The notes beneath the pieces were generated by a model. It was not told where the DNA came from, ran no database searches, and was given only the letters and a program-made list of their open reading frames with translations. Below are positions 49,147 through 57,720 of a stretch of DNA of 64,000 bases, piece after piece (position 1 is the stretch's first letter; each line of letters begins with the position of its first letter). The translations under genes were made by a program, and so were the position numbers. Source of the stretch: Streptosporangium sp. NBC_01495 (lineage in GTDB: Bacteria > Actinomycetota > Actinomycetes > Streptosporangiales > Streptosporangiaceae); assembly GCF_036250735.1 (NCBI RefSeq), contig NZ_CP109430.1, positions 2,666,001 through 2,730,000 on the forward strand, written 5' to 3'.

Positions 49147-51426
49147 ATGCGCAGCGTCCGTATCGGGGTCGACACCGGAGGCACGTTCACCGACGTGGTC
49201 GCGGTGGACGAACAGACCGGTGAGATCACCACGACCAAGACTCCCTCCACCCCGGCCAACCCGGCCGACGGGTTCATGGAGGGGGTGCGGAAAGTCCTGC
49301 GGAAGGCGGCCGGTGCGGAGGACGTGACCATGGAGGTCGTGTCGGCCGTCGTGCACGGCACCACGGTCGCCACGAACCAGCTCCTCGAAGACCGCATCGC
49401 CGATTTGGGCTTCGTCACCACCGAGGGCTTCGAGTTCATCCTGGAGATCGCCCGCCAGAGCGTGCCGGACGGCTACGGCAACTCCTACTTCTGGGTGAAA
49501 CCGCCCCGCATCGTCCCGGTGCACCGGGTCAGGACCGTCGGCGGCCGGCTGGACCACACCGGAGCCGAGGTACGGCCGTTCGACGAGGAACAGGCCGTCG
49601 CGGCGGCCCGGTGGTTCCGCGACCGTGGCATCACCGCGATCGGCGTGTGCTTCCTGCACTCGTACGCCAACCCCGCCCACGAGCTGCGCATGCGGGAGGT
49701 CCTCGAACGGGAGCACCCGGACGCCGTCGTCTCGATCTCGTGTGACGTGCTGCGCGAGTACCGCGAGTACGAGCGGTCGGTGACCACCCTGGTCGACGCG
49801 GCGGTCAAACCGACCATGCGCCGCTACATCGCCAACCTGGCCGAACGCCTGGAGGCGGCGAGCCACGCGCGGGACGCGGACGTCCGGGCGTACGAGGGGA
49901 ACGCGGACGACGCGGGCGGCCGGATATACGAGAGGGGCGTCGCGGGCGCGGCGCCGTCCGCGGCGGATGTCACGCCGGGGAGCGCGGCGGTGGCGTCGTC
50001 CGCGCCGGATGTCACCCAGGATGTCGCGGCGGGTGTCGCGGTGGTGGCGTCGTCCGCGGCGGGTGTCGCGCGTGCGGGGAGGGGGAGCGGCATGCCGTTC
50101 TCCGTGATGAAGAGCAACGGTGGCGTGCTGTCCGCGGCCGAGGTCGTGCACCAGCCGATCACCACCGTGCTCTCGGGACCGGCCGCGGGCGCGCTCGGCG
50201 CCGCGCTGATCGCCGCCACCGCGGGCCACCCCTCGGTGATAACCCTGGACGGCGGCGGTACCTCGACCGACGTCGCGGTGGTCGTCGACGGGGAGCCGTC
50301 CCTGACCACCGAGGGCAGCATCGGACGCTACCCCTGCAAGATCCCGATGATCGACATCGTGACCGTCGGCGCGGGCGGCGGCTCCGTCGCGTGGATCTCA
50401 CCCGAGGGCACGCTGAAGGTCGGGCCCAGATCGGCCGGGGCCGATCCAGGACCGCTCTGCTACGGCCGGGGCGGCACCGAGGTCACCGTCACCGACGCGC
50501 ACGTCTTCCTCGGCAGGGTCCCCCCGCACCTGCTCGGCGGGGAGATCCCGCTCGACGCCGACGCCGCCCGAGAGGGGATCGAGGCGCTCGCGGGCAAGAT
50601 AGGCCTGTCCCCCGAACGGACCGCGACGGGCATCCTGGAGATCAGCGCGTTCAACCAGTCGAACGCCATCCGCCAGATCACCGTCAAGCGCGGCCTGGAC
50701 GTGCGCGACTTCCCCATGGTCGCCTTCGGCGGCTCGGGGCCGCTGCTGGTCTGCCGGTTGGTCGACATCCTCGGCCTGCCGTCGGTGATCATCCCGCCCG
50801 ACCCGGGCAACGTCTCGGCCTTCGGTCTGCTCACCGTGGACGTCAAGAACGACTACGTGCGCACCTTCGTCACCCGCGACCTCTCCCTGGAGGCCGCCGA
50901 GGAGATCTTCGGCGGCCTGGAGGGGCAGGCCGCCTCGGCCCTGGACCGCGAGGGCTTCGCCACCGGCGCGCACGTCTACGCGCGCAGCGCCGACCTGCGC
51001 TACTACGGCCAGGCCTATGAGGTCAGGGTGCCCGCGCCCTCCGGCCCGCTGGACGAGGCCTGGCGGGCCGAGGTGCTGGACCGCTTTCACACCGAGCACC
51101 GCAGGCTCTACGGGTACGGCTACCGGGACGATCCCCGGCACGGCGTCGAGTGGGTCAACCTCCGCGTCTCCGGCATCGGCCCGATCACCCGCCCCGTCAT
51201 CGGGCGCAGGCCCCACGGCGACCGGCGGCCCGAGCCCGCGGCCTTCCGCGAGGTCTTCTACGACGAGTGGGGCACCGTCCCCATCCACCGCCGCCCCGAC
51301 CTGGCCACCGGAGCGGAGATCACCGGCCCGGCGGTCATCGAGGAGTACGGCTCCACCCTGCCGCTCCACCCCGGCTTCACCGCGACCATGGACGAGTTCG
51401 GAAACCTGGAGGTACGCCGTGCATGA
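49147..51426 (+). CDS. hyuA: Hydantoinase/oxoprolinase A subunit (HyuA)
   Basis: The 759-aa ATP-dependent hydrolase subunit resembles N-methylhydantoinase/5-oxoprolinase A. Motifs include the phosphate loop IGVDTGGTFTDVVAVD, VVHGTTVATNQLLE, the GGTSTDVAVV region and AGGGSVAWI, GPRSAGADPGPLCYGRGG. Residues about 239-315 are an Ala/Val/Ser/Asp-rich low-complexity insertion (ASSAPDV and VVASSAAGV units) just before FSVMKSNGG, where the family has only a short loop. ATG 49147 matches the family N-terminus. It acts with HyuB on a cyclic imide or lactam of unknown identity. Confidence 0.92.
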   Translation: MRSVRIGVDTGGTFTDVVAVDEQTGEITTTKTPSTPANPADGFMEGVRKVLRKAAGAEDVTMEVVSAVVHGTTVATNQLLEDRIADLGFVTTEGFEFILEIARQSVPDGYGNSYFWVKPPRIVPVHRVRTVGGRLDHTGAEVRPFDEEQAVAAARWFRDRGITAIGVCFLHSYANPAHELRMREVLEREHPDAVVSISCDVLREYREYERSVTTLVDAAVKPTMRRYIANLAERLEAASHARDADVRAYEGNADDAGGRIYERGVAGAAPSAADVTPGSAAVASSAPDVTQDVAAGVAVVASSAAGVARAGRGSGMPFSVMKSNGGVLSAAEVVHQPITTVLSGPAAGALGAALIAATAGHPSVITLDGGGTSTDVAVVVDGEPSLTTEGSIGRYPCKIPMIDIVTVGAGGGSVAWISPEGTLKVGPRSAGADPGPLCYGRGGTEVTVTDAHVFLGRVPPHLLGGEIPLDADAAREGIEALAGKIGLSPERTATGILEISAFNQSNAIRQITVKRGLDVRDFPMVAFGGSGPLLVCRLVDILGLPSVIIPPDPGNVSAFGLLTVDVKNDYVRTFVTRDLSLEAAEEIFGGLEGQAASALDREGFATGAHVYARSADLRYYGQAYEVRVPAPSGPLDEAWRAEVLDRFHTEHRRLYGYGYRDDPRHGVEWVNLRVSGIGPITRPVIGRRPHGDRRPEPAAFREVFYDEWGTVPIHRRPDLATGAEITGPAVIEEYGSTLPLHPGFTATMDEFGNLEVRRA

Positions 51427-51433
51427 CGCGGAG

Positions 51434-51629
51434 CGAACCCGACGCAGTGAGCGGAGTGGTCCGCGAGGGACGAGTGGCCCGCGCAGTGAGCGAGGAGTGG
51501 TGAGCGACCGATGAGTGCGCTACGAACCCGACGCGGTGAGCGGAGTGGTCCGCGAGGGACGAGTGGCCCGCGCGGTGAGCGAGGAGTGGTGAGCGACCGA
51601 TGAGCGCGCAGCGAACCCGGCGCGGTGAG
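51434..51629 (+). repeat. 89-bp tandem repeat between hyuA and hyuB
   Basis: Two full copies (51434-51522 and 51523-51611) plus the first 18 bp of a third (51612-51629) are nearly identical. Each copy ends with a GGAGTGGTGAGCGACCG stretch and an ATG, i.e. the ribosome site and start of hyuB have been duplicated. Two short frames, 51423-51503 (26 aa) and 51511-51603 (30 aa), start in or at the repeat. The first overlaps the hyuA stop (ATGA) and the second overlaps the hyuB start (ATGA). Confidence 0.9.
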
Positions 51630-53501
51630 GGGTCGGCGACCACGGACGGGCGGCCGGTGAGCGTGGCCGACCCGGTGCTGGTGGAGATCGTCGAAGGGAC
51701 GCTCGCGTCGGTGGAGATGGAGGTGGAGACGGCCATCGCCCGTACCGCCCGCTCACCCATGATCCGCGACGCGCACGACTTCCGTGCGGGCATCCACGAC
51801 GTACGGCTGCGCAAGCTGACCGGCAGGTCCTACTCGGCGCTGGTCCAGCCGATCGTCAGGGACTTCCCGATCGGCGAGATGAAGCCCGGCGACGTGTTCT
51901 TCCACAACGACGTCTACCTGTCCGAGGGCGGCATCGGGCACCTGCCCGACCTGTGCGTGACGGTTCCGGTCTTCCACGACGGGCAGGTCGTCGCCTTCGT
52001 ACAGGCGTTCGGCCACCACGACGACATCGGCGGGGCGGTACCGGGCTCCATGCCGAGCAACGCGCGCAGCGTGTTCGAGGAGGGACTGATGGTCCCGCCG
52101 ATCAAGCTGTGGGACGAGGGCGTGCCCAACCGGGCGGCACTCACGATCATGACGCGCAACTCCCGGATGCCCGACTCCCTCGCCGGGGACCTGGACGCCG
52201 AGTGCTCGGCCTGCCTGATGGGCGCGCGGCGGCTGGGGGAGCTGTTCGACCGGTACGGGCGCGAGGCGGTCGAGGCGTGCTTCGACGCGATCATTTCCAA
52301 CACCACCGAGACGTTCCGCAGGGAACTGCTGGCCAAGATCCCCGAGGGCACGCACGTGTGGGAGGACTACGCCGAACACGACGGCGTCGACGAGCCCCGC
52401 CTGCACACGCAGCGGATGACCCTCACCGTCGACCACTCCGCCGAGGTGCCGCTCGTCATCGACTTCACCGGCACCTCCCCGCAGGCCAAGGGCCCGATCA
52501 ACCACGCGGGCGACTACGCCGACGGGGTGTTCCTGAAGAAGTGGCTGGCGCCGATCCTGCGGAACCTGGCCGACACCCCCGAGCGGATGGCCGAACTCGA
52601 CGTCAACGAGGGTGTCGTGCCCCTCATCGAGATGCGGTTCCCCGAGAAGGGCACCCTGCTCACCCCCATCTTCCCCGCCCCCACCAACGCCCGCACGTTC
52701 GTGATCCTGCGCCTGCTGGGCGTGCTGGCGGGGGTGCTGGCCAAGGCGACCGGCGGCCGGATGCCCGCCGACCAGGAGACCATCCGCTACACCGGCGTCT
52801 ACGGCGACGGCGCCGACGGCACCCCGTACCTGATGAGGGAGATTCTCGGCGGCGGCTCCGGCGGCCGGTGGTACGCCGACGGCGAGGACACCATCCACGT
52901 GGTGCCCGACTCGCGCAACATCCCGGTCGAGTTCGCCGAGTCCCGCTGGCCGTTCCGGGTCGAGCGGCTCGGCCTGGCCCGTGACTCCGGCGGCCCCGGC
53001 CTCTACCGGGGCGGCCTCGGCTACGACAAGCACCTGCGGATGCTCCGCGACGCCTCGTTCATGTCCATCGCCGACCGTTCGATCCTGTCGTGCTGGGGCG
53101 TGAACGACGGCCGGGCCGGACAGCCCTTCGTCGTGGAGATCGAGGGCAGGGAGATGGAGGGCCTGGTGGACGACTCGCCGGTCCGCGCCGGTGAGATCAT
53201 CCGGGTGCGCACCACGGGCGGAGGCGGCTGGGGCTCCCCGCTGGACCGCGACCCCGCCCTGGTGGCCGCCGACGTCCGCGACGGCAAGGTCTCCGCCGGC
53301 GGCGCCCGCGACGACTACGGGGTCGTCCTGTACGGCGACCCCGACGACCTCCGGGTGGACCGCGAGGCCACCGAGGCCCGCCGCGCCGGCCTGCGTGCCC
53401 TCCTCCCGGCCGATCCGGCGGCCCGGCCCTTCTTCGACCGGGGTCCGGGCTTCCCGACCCTGTCGGGCGGCCTGCCGTACGCGGAGGTGGACCTCAGGTG
53501 A
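51600..53501 (+). CDS. hyuB: Hydantoinase/oxoprolinase B subunit (HyuB)
   Basis: The 633-aa subunit shows the family segments DPVLVEIVEGTLASVEMEVE, FFHNDVYLSEGGIGHLPDL, FVQAFGHHDDIGGAVPGSM and the terminal GGGGWGSPLDRDP. With HyuA it forms the ATP-dependent hydrolase. Its first residues (MSAQRTRRGEG) are encoded by the partial third copy of the 89-bp repeat, so the true functional start could be slightly downstream, for example the GTG at 51660. It is probably co-transcribed with hyuA. Confidence 0.93.
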   Translation: MSAQRTRRGEGSATTDGRPVSVADPVLVEIVEGTLASVEMEVETAIARTARSPMIRDAHDFRAGIHDVRLRKLTGRSYSALVQPIVRDFPIGEMKPGDVFFHNDVYLSEGGIGHLPDLCVTVPVFHDGQVVAFVQAFGHHDDIGGAVPGSMPSNARSVFEEGLMVPPIKLWDEGVPNRAALTIMTRNSRMPDSLAGDLDAECSACLMGARRLGELFDRYGREAVEACFDAIISNTTETFRRELLAKIPEGTHVWEDYAEHDGVDEPRLHTQRMTLTVDHSAEVPLVIDFTGTSPQAKGPINHAGDYADGVFLKKWLAPILRNLADTPERMAELDVNEGVVPLIEMRFPEKGTLLTPIFPAPTNARTFVILRLLGVLAGVLAKATGGRMPADQETIRYTGVYGDGADGTPYLMREILGGGSGGRWYADGEDTIHVVPDSRNIPVEFAESRWPFRVERLGLARDSGGPGLYRGGLGYDKHLRMLRDASFMSIADRSILSCWGVNDGRAGQPFVVEIEGREMEGLVDDSPVRAGEIIRVRTTGGGGWGSPLDRDPALVAADVRDGKVSAGGARDDYGVVLYGDPDDLRVDREATEARRAGLRALLPADPAARPFFDRGPGFPTLSGGLPYAEVDLR

Positions 53502-53516
53502 CGCTCGTGGGGCGGC

Positions 53517-54485
53517 TCATCTCCGGTGGCGGAGGGTGCGGGTGACGGTGAGGCCGCCGAGGACGAGGGCACCGGCGAGCAGGATGCCGGTCTCGGTCCA
53601 CTGGAAGCGCCAGAACCGGTCGATCGGGTGGTGATAGACCGCCTTGCGGTAGCCCTCGTCGATCAGGCACTCATCCTTCAGTAGCTGGGCCCGTTCCGAA
53701 CGGGCGTCCACCCCGGGAGGGGGAGGGCAGGCGCCGGCGGGAGGCTCGGTGATCTCCCGGCCGGAAGGATCGACCCAGGCCTCCGCGACCAGGGTGCCGC
53801 CGCTCTGGTAGAGCGCCATCCAGCCGGTGGTGACGGTACGCACCGGCTCGGCGTAGGAGTCACGGGAGAAGAAGACGGACGGGACGGCCAGGGCGACCAG
53901 CGCCACGGTCACCGCCATCGCGGCCAGGGTGCGCCGGAAGAACGTCCCGGCGGCGGCGCCCAGGACGAACGCGAACAGCCACCACGCGGCCGGGACGACA
54001 CCGATCATGGTGAACGTCCCGGGCTCCAGTGACCTGTCGCCGATCACGTCGCGGAACACCGGCAGCCACGCGCCGATCATCGCCGACAGGAGCAGGGCGG
54101 CGGCGACGACCATGCCGCCGAGCAGGCAGAGTTTCGTCACGAGCCACCGCCGGGGCGAGACCGACTGGGTCCAGGCCAGCGCGCCGGTCCCGCGCTCGAA
54201 CTCGGCCGCCAGCAGCGGCGCGCCCCAGAAGGCGCCGACCAACGCGGACCCGGCGATGGGAAGCAGGCCGAAGACCATGAAGACCGGGTAGTAGTAATCG
54301 TCGTAGATCGTCGAGTTCACGCCGGAGCACGCGGCGGCGGGGCCGGGGCAGCCGGGCGGGGCCTGGTCGGCGATGTAGGCGGTCGCCCGCAGGCCGGAGA
54401 CCAGCAGCAGCACCCCCAGGGCGAGCAGCAGACCGCAGGTCACCAGGATCTGCGCGCGATGCTGTCGCCAGGTCAGCCAGAGCAA
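53517..54485 (-). CDS. ABC transporter permease (YtrC/D-like)
   Basis: The roughly 322-aa membrane protein has about six hydrophobic segments. It starts with LLWLTWRQHRAQILVTCGLL, includes FGLLPIAGSALVGAFWGAPL and AWTQSVSPRRWLVTKL, has an extracytoplasmic loop of about 100 residues before the last helix, and ends TVTRTLRHRR. It forms an ABC exporter with the preceding ATPase. No ATG or GTG fits; TTG 54485 with GAAGGG upstream is the best start, leaving a 116-bp gap after the ATPase gene. Confidence 0.85.
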   Translation of the reverse strand: MLWLTWRQHRAQILVTCGLLLALGVLLLVSGLRATAYIADQAPPGCPGPAAACSGVNSTIYDDYYYPVFMVFGLLPIAGSALVGAFWGAPLLAAEFERGTGALAWTQSVSPRRWLVTKLCLLGGMVVAAALLLSAMIGAWLPVFRDVIGDRSLEPGTFTMIGVVPAAWWLFAFVLGAAAGTFFRRTLAAMAVTVALVALAVPSVFFSRDSYAEPVRTVTTGWMALYQSGGTLVAEAWVDPSGREITEPPAGACPPPPGVDARSERAQLLKDECLIDEGYRKAVYHHPIDRFWRFQWTETGILLAGALVLGGLTVTRTLRHRR

Positions 54486-54601
54486 GGAGGGAATCCCTTC
54501 AGGGTGGTCCGCCCGGTCCGCCCGGATGATTCCACGAGGCGGATCGTGCCGGGTCCGATGTTTTCGTACGGCAGCGGCCGGGGCGGTGGGGGCGGGATGG
54601 A

Positions 54602-55483
54602 TCAGCGGGCGGAGGTGAGGGCCGGGCGGGGGAGGGCCGCGAGGTCCGGGGCGCGCAGATAGGCCAGCACCGTCTCCTCCAGGTTCACCGGGCGGGCGGT
54701 CCAGCGCGGGTCGAGCGGCGGAGTGTCGTCCCGGACGAGCAGGGTGGCCTGCCGCCCGGTCCCGCCCCGCGAGATCACCGGCAGCCGGGCGGCGAGCGCG
54801 TCGGCGCCCTCGGCGGGGCCGGTCAGCAGGCGGTGCCCGGCCACCAGTTCGTCGATGTCGCCGCTGACCTGGACCCGGCCCCCGTTGACCACCATCAGCC
54901 AGTCGCAGGTCCCCTCCAGCTCCGACACCACGTGCGAGGAGAGCAGGACGGTCAGCCCCGTCTCGGCGACCGCCTCCATCAGGCCGCGCATCACGTCCTG
55001 GCGGGCCAGCGGGTCGAGGTCGGCCAGCGGCTCGTCCAGCACCAGCAGGTCCGGGCGCTTGGCCAGCGCGACGGTGAGCGCCACCTGCGTCCGCTGCCCC
55101 CCCGACAGCCCGCCGACCTTGCGGCCGAGCGGGATGTCCAGCTCCGCCAGCCGCCCCCTGGCCGCCGCGTCGTCCCACCGGGGATTGAGCCTGCGCCCGA
55201 ACGTGAGCATCTCGGCCACGCTGAAGCCGGTGTACAACGGCTTGCCCTGCGCCATGAACGCGATCCGCTCCAGGCTCTCGCGCGCGGGCCTGCCGAGGAC
55301 CCGCACGGTTCCCGTGGTCGGGGCGAGCAGGCCGACGGTCAGGTGAAGCAGGGTCGACTTGCCCGCGCCATTGGGGCCGACCAGCGCGACCACCCGCCCG
55401 GACGGCACCGTCACCGAGCAGTCGCGCAGCGCCCAGGTCCGCCGGTAACGCCTGCCCAGGGCCTCGGTCTCCAGGGCGCTCAC
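54602..55483 (-). CDS. ABC transporter ATP-binding protein
   Basis: The 293-aa ATPase has Walker A GPNGAGKST, the signature LSGGQRTQV, Walker B LLVLDEPLADLD and the switch His in LLSSHVVSELEG, plus a variable C-terminal region of about 80 residues. It powers the permease encoded next. GTG 55483 overlaps the stop of the GntR regulator (GTGA). The YtrA-type regulator-ATPase-permease order is typical of drug- or envelope-stress-responsive exporters. Confidence 0.95.
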   Translation of the reverse strand: MSALETEALGRRYRRTWALRDCSVTVPSGRVVALVGPNGAGKSTLLHLTVGLLAPTTGTVRVLGRPARESLERIAFMAQGKPLYTGFSVAEMLTFGRRLNPRWDDAAARGRLAELDIPLGRKVGGLSGGQRTQVALTVALAKRPDLLVLDEPLADLDPLARQDVMRGLMEAVAETGLTVLLSSHVVSELEGTCDWLMVVNGGRVQVSGDIDELVAGHRLLTGPAEGADALAARLPVISRGGTGRQATLLVRDDTPPLDPRWTARPVNLEETVLAYLRAPDLAALPRPALTSAR

Positions 55484-55881
55484 GCGATCTCCCCACGGGA
55501 CTCGCCGGAGAGGTCGGTCAGGACGGAGGCGACCAGCGCCTCCAGATCCTCCAGGTCCAGGCCCGCCTGGCGTCCGTCGCGCACCCAGCGCACCAGGTCG
55601 GCGCGCAACCGCGCGCGGTCGCCCATGGAGGTCTGGCCCAGCGACCGCTCCACGAACGTGCCCTGCCCCGGCCGCCCGCTGACCAGGCCCTCACGCTCCA
55701 GTTCGCGGTACGCCTTCAGCACCGTGTTCGGATTGATCGCCAGCTGGGCCACGACCTCCCTGGCCGTCGGCAGCCGGTCACCCGGCCGCAGCACGCCGAG
55801 CCGCAGCGCGTGCCGGACCTGGTGAACCAGCTGGAGGTACGTCGCCACCCCCGAACCCCGGTCGAGGCGGAATTCGATCAA
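55480..55881 (-). CDS. GntR/YtrA-family regulator
   Basis: The 133-aa protein has a GntR winged helix (YLQLVHQVRHALRLGVLRPG, LPTAREVVAQLAINPNTVLK, ELEREGLVSGRPGQGTFV) and the short C-terminal helical part of the YtrA subfamily. TTG 55881 gives the usual family N-terminus MIEFRLD and leaves GAAAGGGTG as SD; GTG 55890 is an alternative. A perfect 32-bp inverted repeat overlaps the SD, so the protein probably blocks its own operon's transcription and access of ribosomes. Confidence 0.9.
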   Translation of the reverse strand: MIEFRLDRGSGVATYLQLVHQVRHALRLGVLRPGDRLPTAREVVAQLAINPNTVLKAYRELEREGLVSGRPGQGTFVERSLGQTSMGDRARLRADLVRWVRDGRQAGLDLEDLEALVASVLTDLSGESRGEIA

Positions 55882-55887
55882 CGTCAG

Positions 55888-55919
55888 CACCCTTTCACTA
55901 ATTAAGTAGTGAAAGGGTG
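55888..55919. promoter_or_regulatory. 32-bp perfect inverted repeat, GntR operator
   Basis: The arms CACCCTTTCACTA (55888-55900) and TAGTGAAAGGGTG (55907-55919) are perfectly complementary around ATTAAG. The element covers the ribosome site of the regulator gene, and its AT-rich centre contrasts with the surroundings. Confidence 0.75.
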
Positions 55920-56002
55920 GAGCCAGGGCCGGGGGAATGTCAAGCCCCGCCATGCCGTGCTCCGGGGGCGACCGCGGGAGGATCGCCTCCCGGGCGGGTG
56001 GA

Positions 56003-56280
56003 TCAGAATGGTCCGGGTCCGGCCGCGGGCGGGTCGTCTCCCGAGCCGGTGGTGAAGACGCGGCCGAGGCGGTGGTCGATGACGAGCCGGATCTCGGCCA
56101 TGGTGCGCCGTCCGTGGAGGACGTCCATGCCCATCCCGGTGACCCCGGCCACCAGGAGGTCGGCCTCGTGGCGCGGGTCGAGCCCCGGCGCGGCCGTCCC
56201 GTCGTGCCGCGCCCGCTCGATGACACCGGCGACCAGCTGTTCGAGGGGCTGGGCGTCGTGCTCGCGGCGGGTGTCCGGGA
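56003..56280 (-). pseudogene. C-terminal remnant of a TetR-family regulator
   Basis: The minus frame ending at 56003 reads HDAQPLEQLVAGVIERARHD, then HEADLLVAGVTGMGMDVLHG and AEIRLVIDHRLGRVF, a typical TetR ligand-domain C-terminus. Upstream of about 56265 the frame loses all similarity and no helix-turn-helix exists. The 5' part is deleted. Confidence 0.6.
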
Positions 56281-56476
56281 GGGGCCGCCGGCGATCATCT
56301 TCCGTGTGTTCACCGACAGGGCTCCCAACGCCCTGACCGCCGCCGACTACCTGCCCGCCCCCTGGTGCCACCTCGCGGCGGCGGGCGCGACGATCGCCGC
56401 CTTCGCCGTGATCGTGCTTCTGGACGCCCGGCACAGGCGGGCATCGGCGCGCGGGGAGCGGCCGGGCGGCGGGTGA
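56281..56476 (+). pseudogene. C-terminal remnant of a membrane transporter (MFS-like)
   Basis: The plus frame ending at 56476 contains NALTAADYLPAPWCHLAAAG followed by a last hydrophobic helix (TIAAFAVIVLLDARHRRAS), as in the C-terminus of an MFS efflux pump. There is no start and no earlier helices. It abuts the TetR remnant on the opposite strand at about 56265-56285. Confidence 0.5.
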
Positions 56477-56578
56477 TCGTTGCCGGTTCCGCATTCCCGC
56501 CGGGGTGGACTCGTGTGTTGGTCCGGACAGGTGCTAGCCTGGACGTAGTTGCGGTTGTGGTACCCATGAAACTTTGTG

Positions 56579-56615
56579 TGCACCTGACGGATAACCCTTC
56601 AGGTGCATTTTGTTT
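56579..56615 (+). terminator. Attenuator-like hairpin in the cold-shock gene leader
   Basis: TGCACCTGA (56579-56587) and TCAGGTGCA (56599-56607) form a perfect 9-bp stem with an 11-nt loop, followed by TTTTGTTTT. This looks like an intrinsic terminator, yet it lies about 100 bp upstream of the csp start on the same strand. It could terminate the upstream remnant or regulate csp by attenuation. Confidence 0.6.
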
Positions 56616-56705
56616 TCCCGGTCATCTCCGGATGGGCTCATCGCGGCGACGCGGGATCCACGCGGTGTGGATTCCGGCTCTGCCCCCTATCGAAGGAGAA
56701 TGATC

Positions 56706-56909
56706 ATGGCGACTGGAACCGTTAAGTGGTTCAACGCTGAAAAGGGCTTCGGCTTCATCGAGCAGGACGGCGGCGGCGCCGACGTTTTCGCTCACTACTC
56801 CAACATCGCCGCCCAGGGCTACCGTGAGCTGCAGGAAGGCCAGAAGGTCTCCTTCGACGTCACGCAGGGCCAGAAGGGCCCGCAGGCGGAGAACATCGTT
56901 CCCGCCTAG
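56706..56909 (+). CDS. Cold-shock domain protein (CspA family)
   Basis: The 67-aa RNA chaperone is a single cold-shock domain with RNP1 [10 protein letters not shown] and an RNP2-like VFAHYSNI (Ala in place of the usual Val). It melts RNA secondary structure during cold or growth transitions. ATG 56706 has GAAGGAG 7 nt upstream. The long leader with a terminator-like hairpin and a strong downstream terminator marks an independently regulated monocistronic gene. Confidence 0.97.
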   Translation: MATGTVKWFNAEKGFGFIEQDGGGADVFAHYSNIAAQGYRELQEGQKVSFDVTQGQKGPQAENIVPA

Positions 56910-56928
56910 TAGCACCTGCACATCACGG

Positions 56929-56966
56929 GCCGGGGCCCGCACCTCTTCCGAGGTGCGGGCCCCGGC
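56929..56966 (+). terminator. Strong terminator hairpin after the cold-shock gene
   Basis: GCCGGGGCCCGCACCTC (56929-56945) and its exact complement (56950-56966) form a 17-bp GC-rich stem with a TTCC loop, 20 bp after the csp stop. Only a short T-containing stretch (TCGTTTCGTGT) follows, as is usual in actinomycetes. Confidence 0.85.
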
Positions 56967-57221
56967 TCGTTTCGTGTCCCCGTCCGTACGCCGTGATCTC
57001 TGGGGTGCGGGGACAGGGGCACCCTCGCGAGCGCGATCCGACACAGTCGGTGACTCAAATTAACGTCAAGTGAATGTCGCCCCTGCGGGGGCGGGGCCGA
57101 TCGGCGGCAGTGCCACCGGCGGCGACACGCACCTGGCCATTGACAACCGGGACCCCCGCCCCCGGGGGCAGTCGCCCACACCGAAGGGCTGACTTCCGTT
57201 AACACGCGTTGTCGTCGGCCT
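56967..57221. other. Convergent intergenic region
   Basis: About 255 bp between the csp terminator and the end of the MarR gene. No supported gene; a few short GC-rich complementary stretches only. Confidence 0.4.
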
Positions 57222-57695
57222 TCACGATCTGCCCGACTTCGGGGTGGCGGCCTCGTTCCAGGCGCGTTGGTGGCGGGTGATCTGCTGGAGGGTGTCCTTG
57301 AAGGCGGTGTACCGGTCGGCGCCGAGGGCCTGTTCGTAGCGGTCTTCGATCGCGGCGAGGATGGCGCGGGCTTTGGCGACCTCGTCCAGGGCGCGGTCGG
57401 TGGGGACGATGAGCTTGGCGCGACGGTCGGCGGGGTCGGGTTGGCGGGTGACGTAGCCGAGGCGGGCGAGTTCGTCGGTGATCGTGCCGACGATCTGCTT
57501 GTGCTGGCCGGACCGGGCTGACAGATCGGTCGCGCGGGTGCCGCCGGGGTCGAGGAAGGCCAGGACCGTTCCGTGCCGCGGGCTCACGTCGGGGTGCCCC
57601 CGCTCAGCCAGGGTCTGGAACAGCTCCTCCTGAATGGCCCGCATGAGCTGACCTGTGAGCATGCCCAGGTCTGGGCCTTTGCCGGTGATGCCCAT
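57222..57695 (-). CDS. MarR-family regulator
   Basis: The 157-aa winged-helix protein shows the MarR core GTRATDLSARSGQHKQIVGT, then ELARLGYVTRQPDPADRRAK. ATG 57695 has GGAGAGG 6 nt upstream; ATG 57728 is possible but lies in the operator region. It is divergent from the FAD oxidoreductase gene, with a perfect dyad between them, so it likely represses both. Confidence 0.93.
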   Translation of the reverse strand: MGITGKGPDLGMLTGQLMRAIQEELFQTLAERGHPDVSPRHGTVLAFLDPGGTRATDLSARSGQHKQIVGTITDELARLGYVTRQPDPADRRAKLIVPTDRALDEVAKARAILAAIEDRYEQALGADRYTAFKDTLQQITRHQRAWNEAATPKSGRS

Positions 57696-57720
57696 GGAAG
57701 TCCTCTCCGGATTTTTATTC

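Noticed and set aside
51434-51629. Tandem repeat considered as a CRISPR-like array
   Set aside because: Units are contiguous without unique spacers and contain the hyuB start region, so it is a simple tandem duplication.
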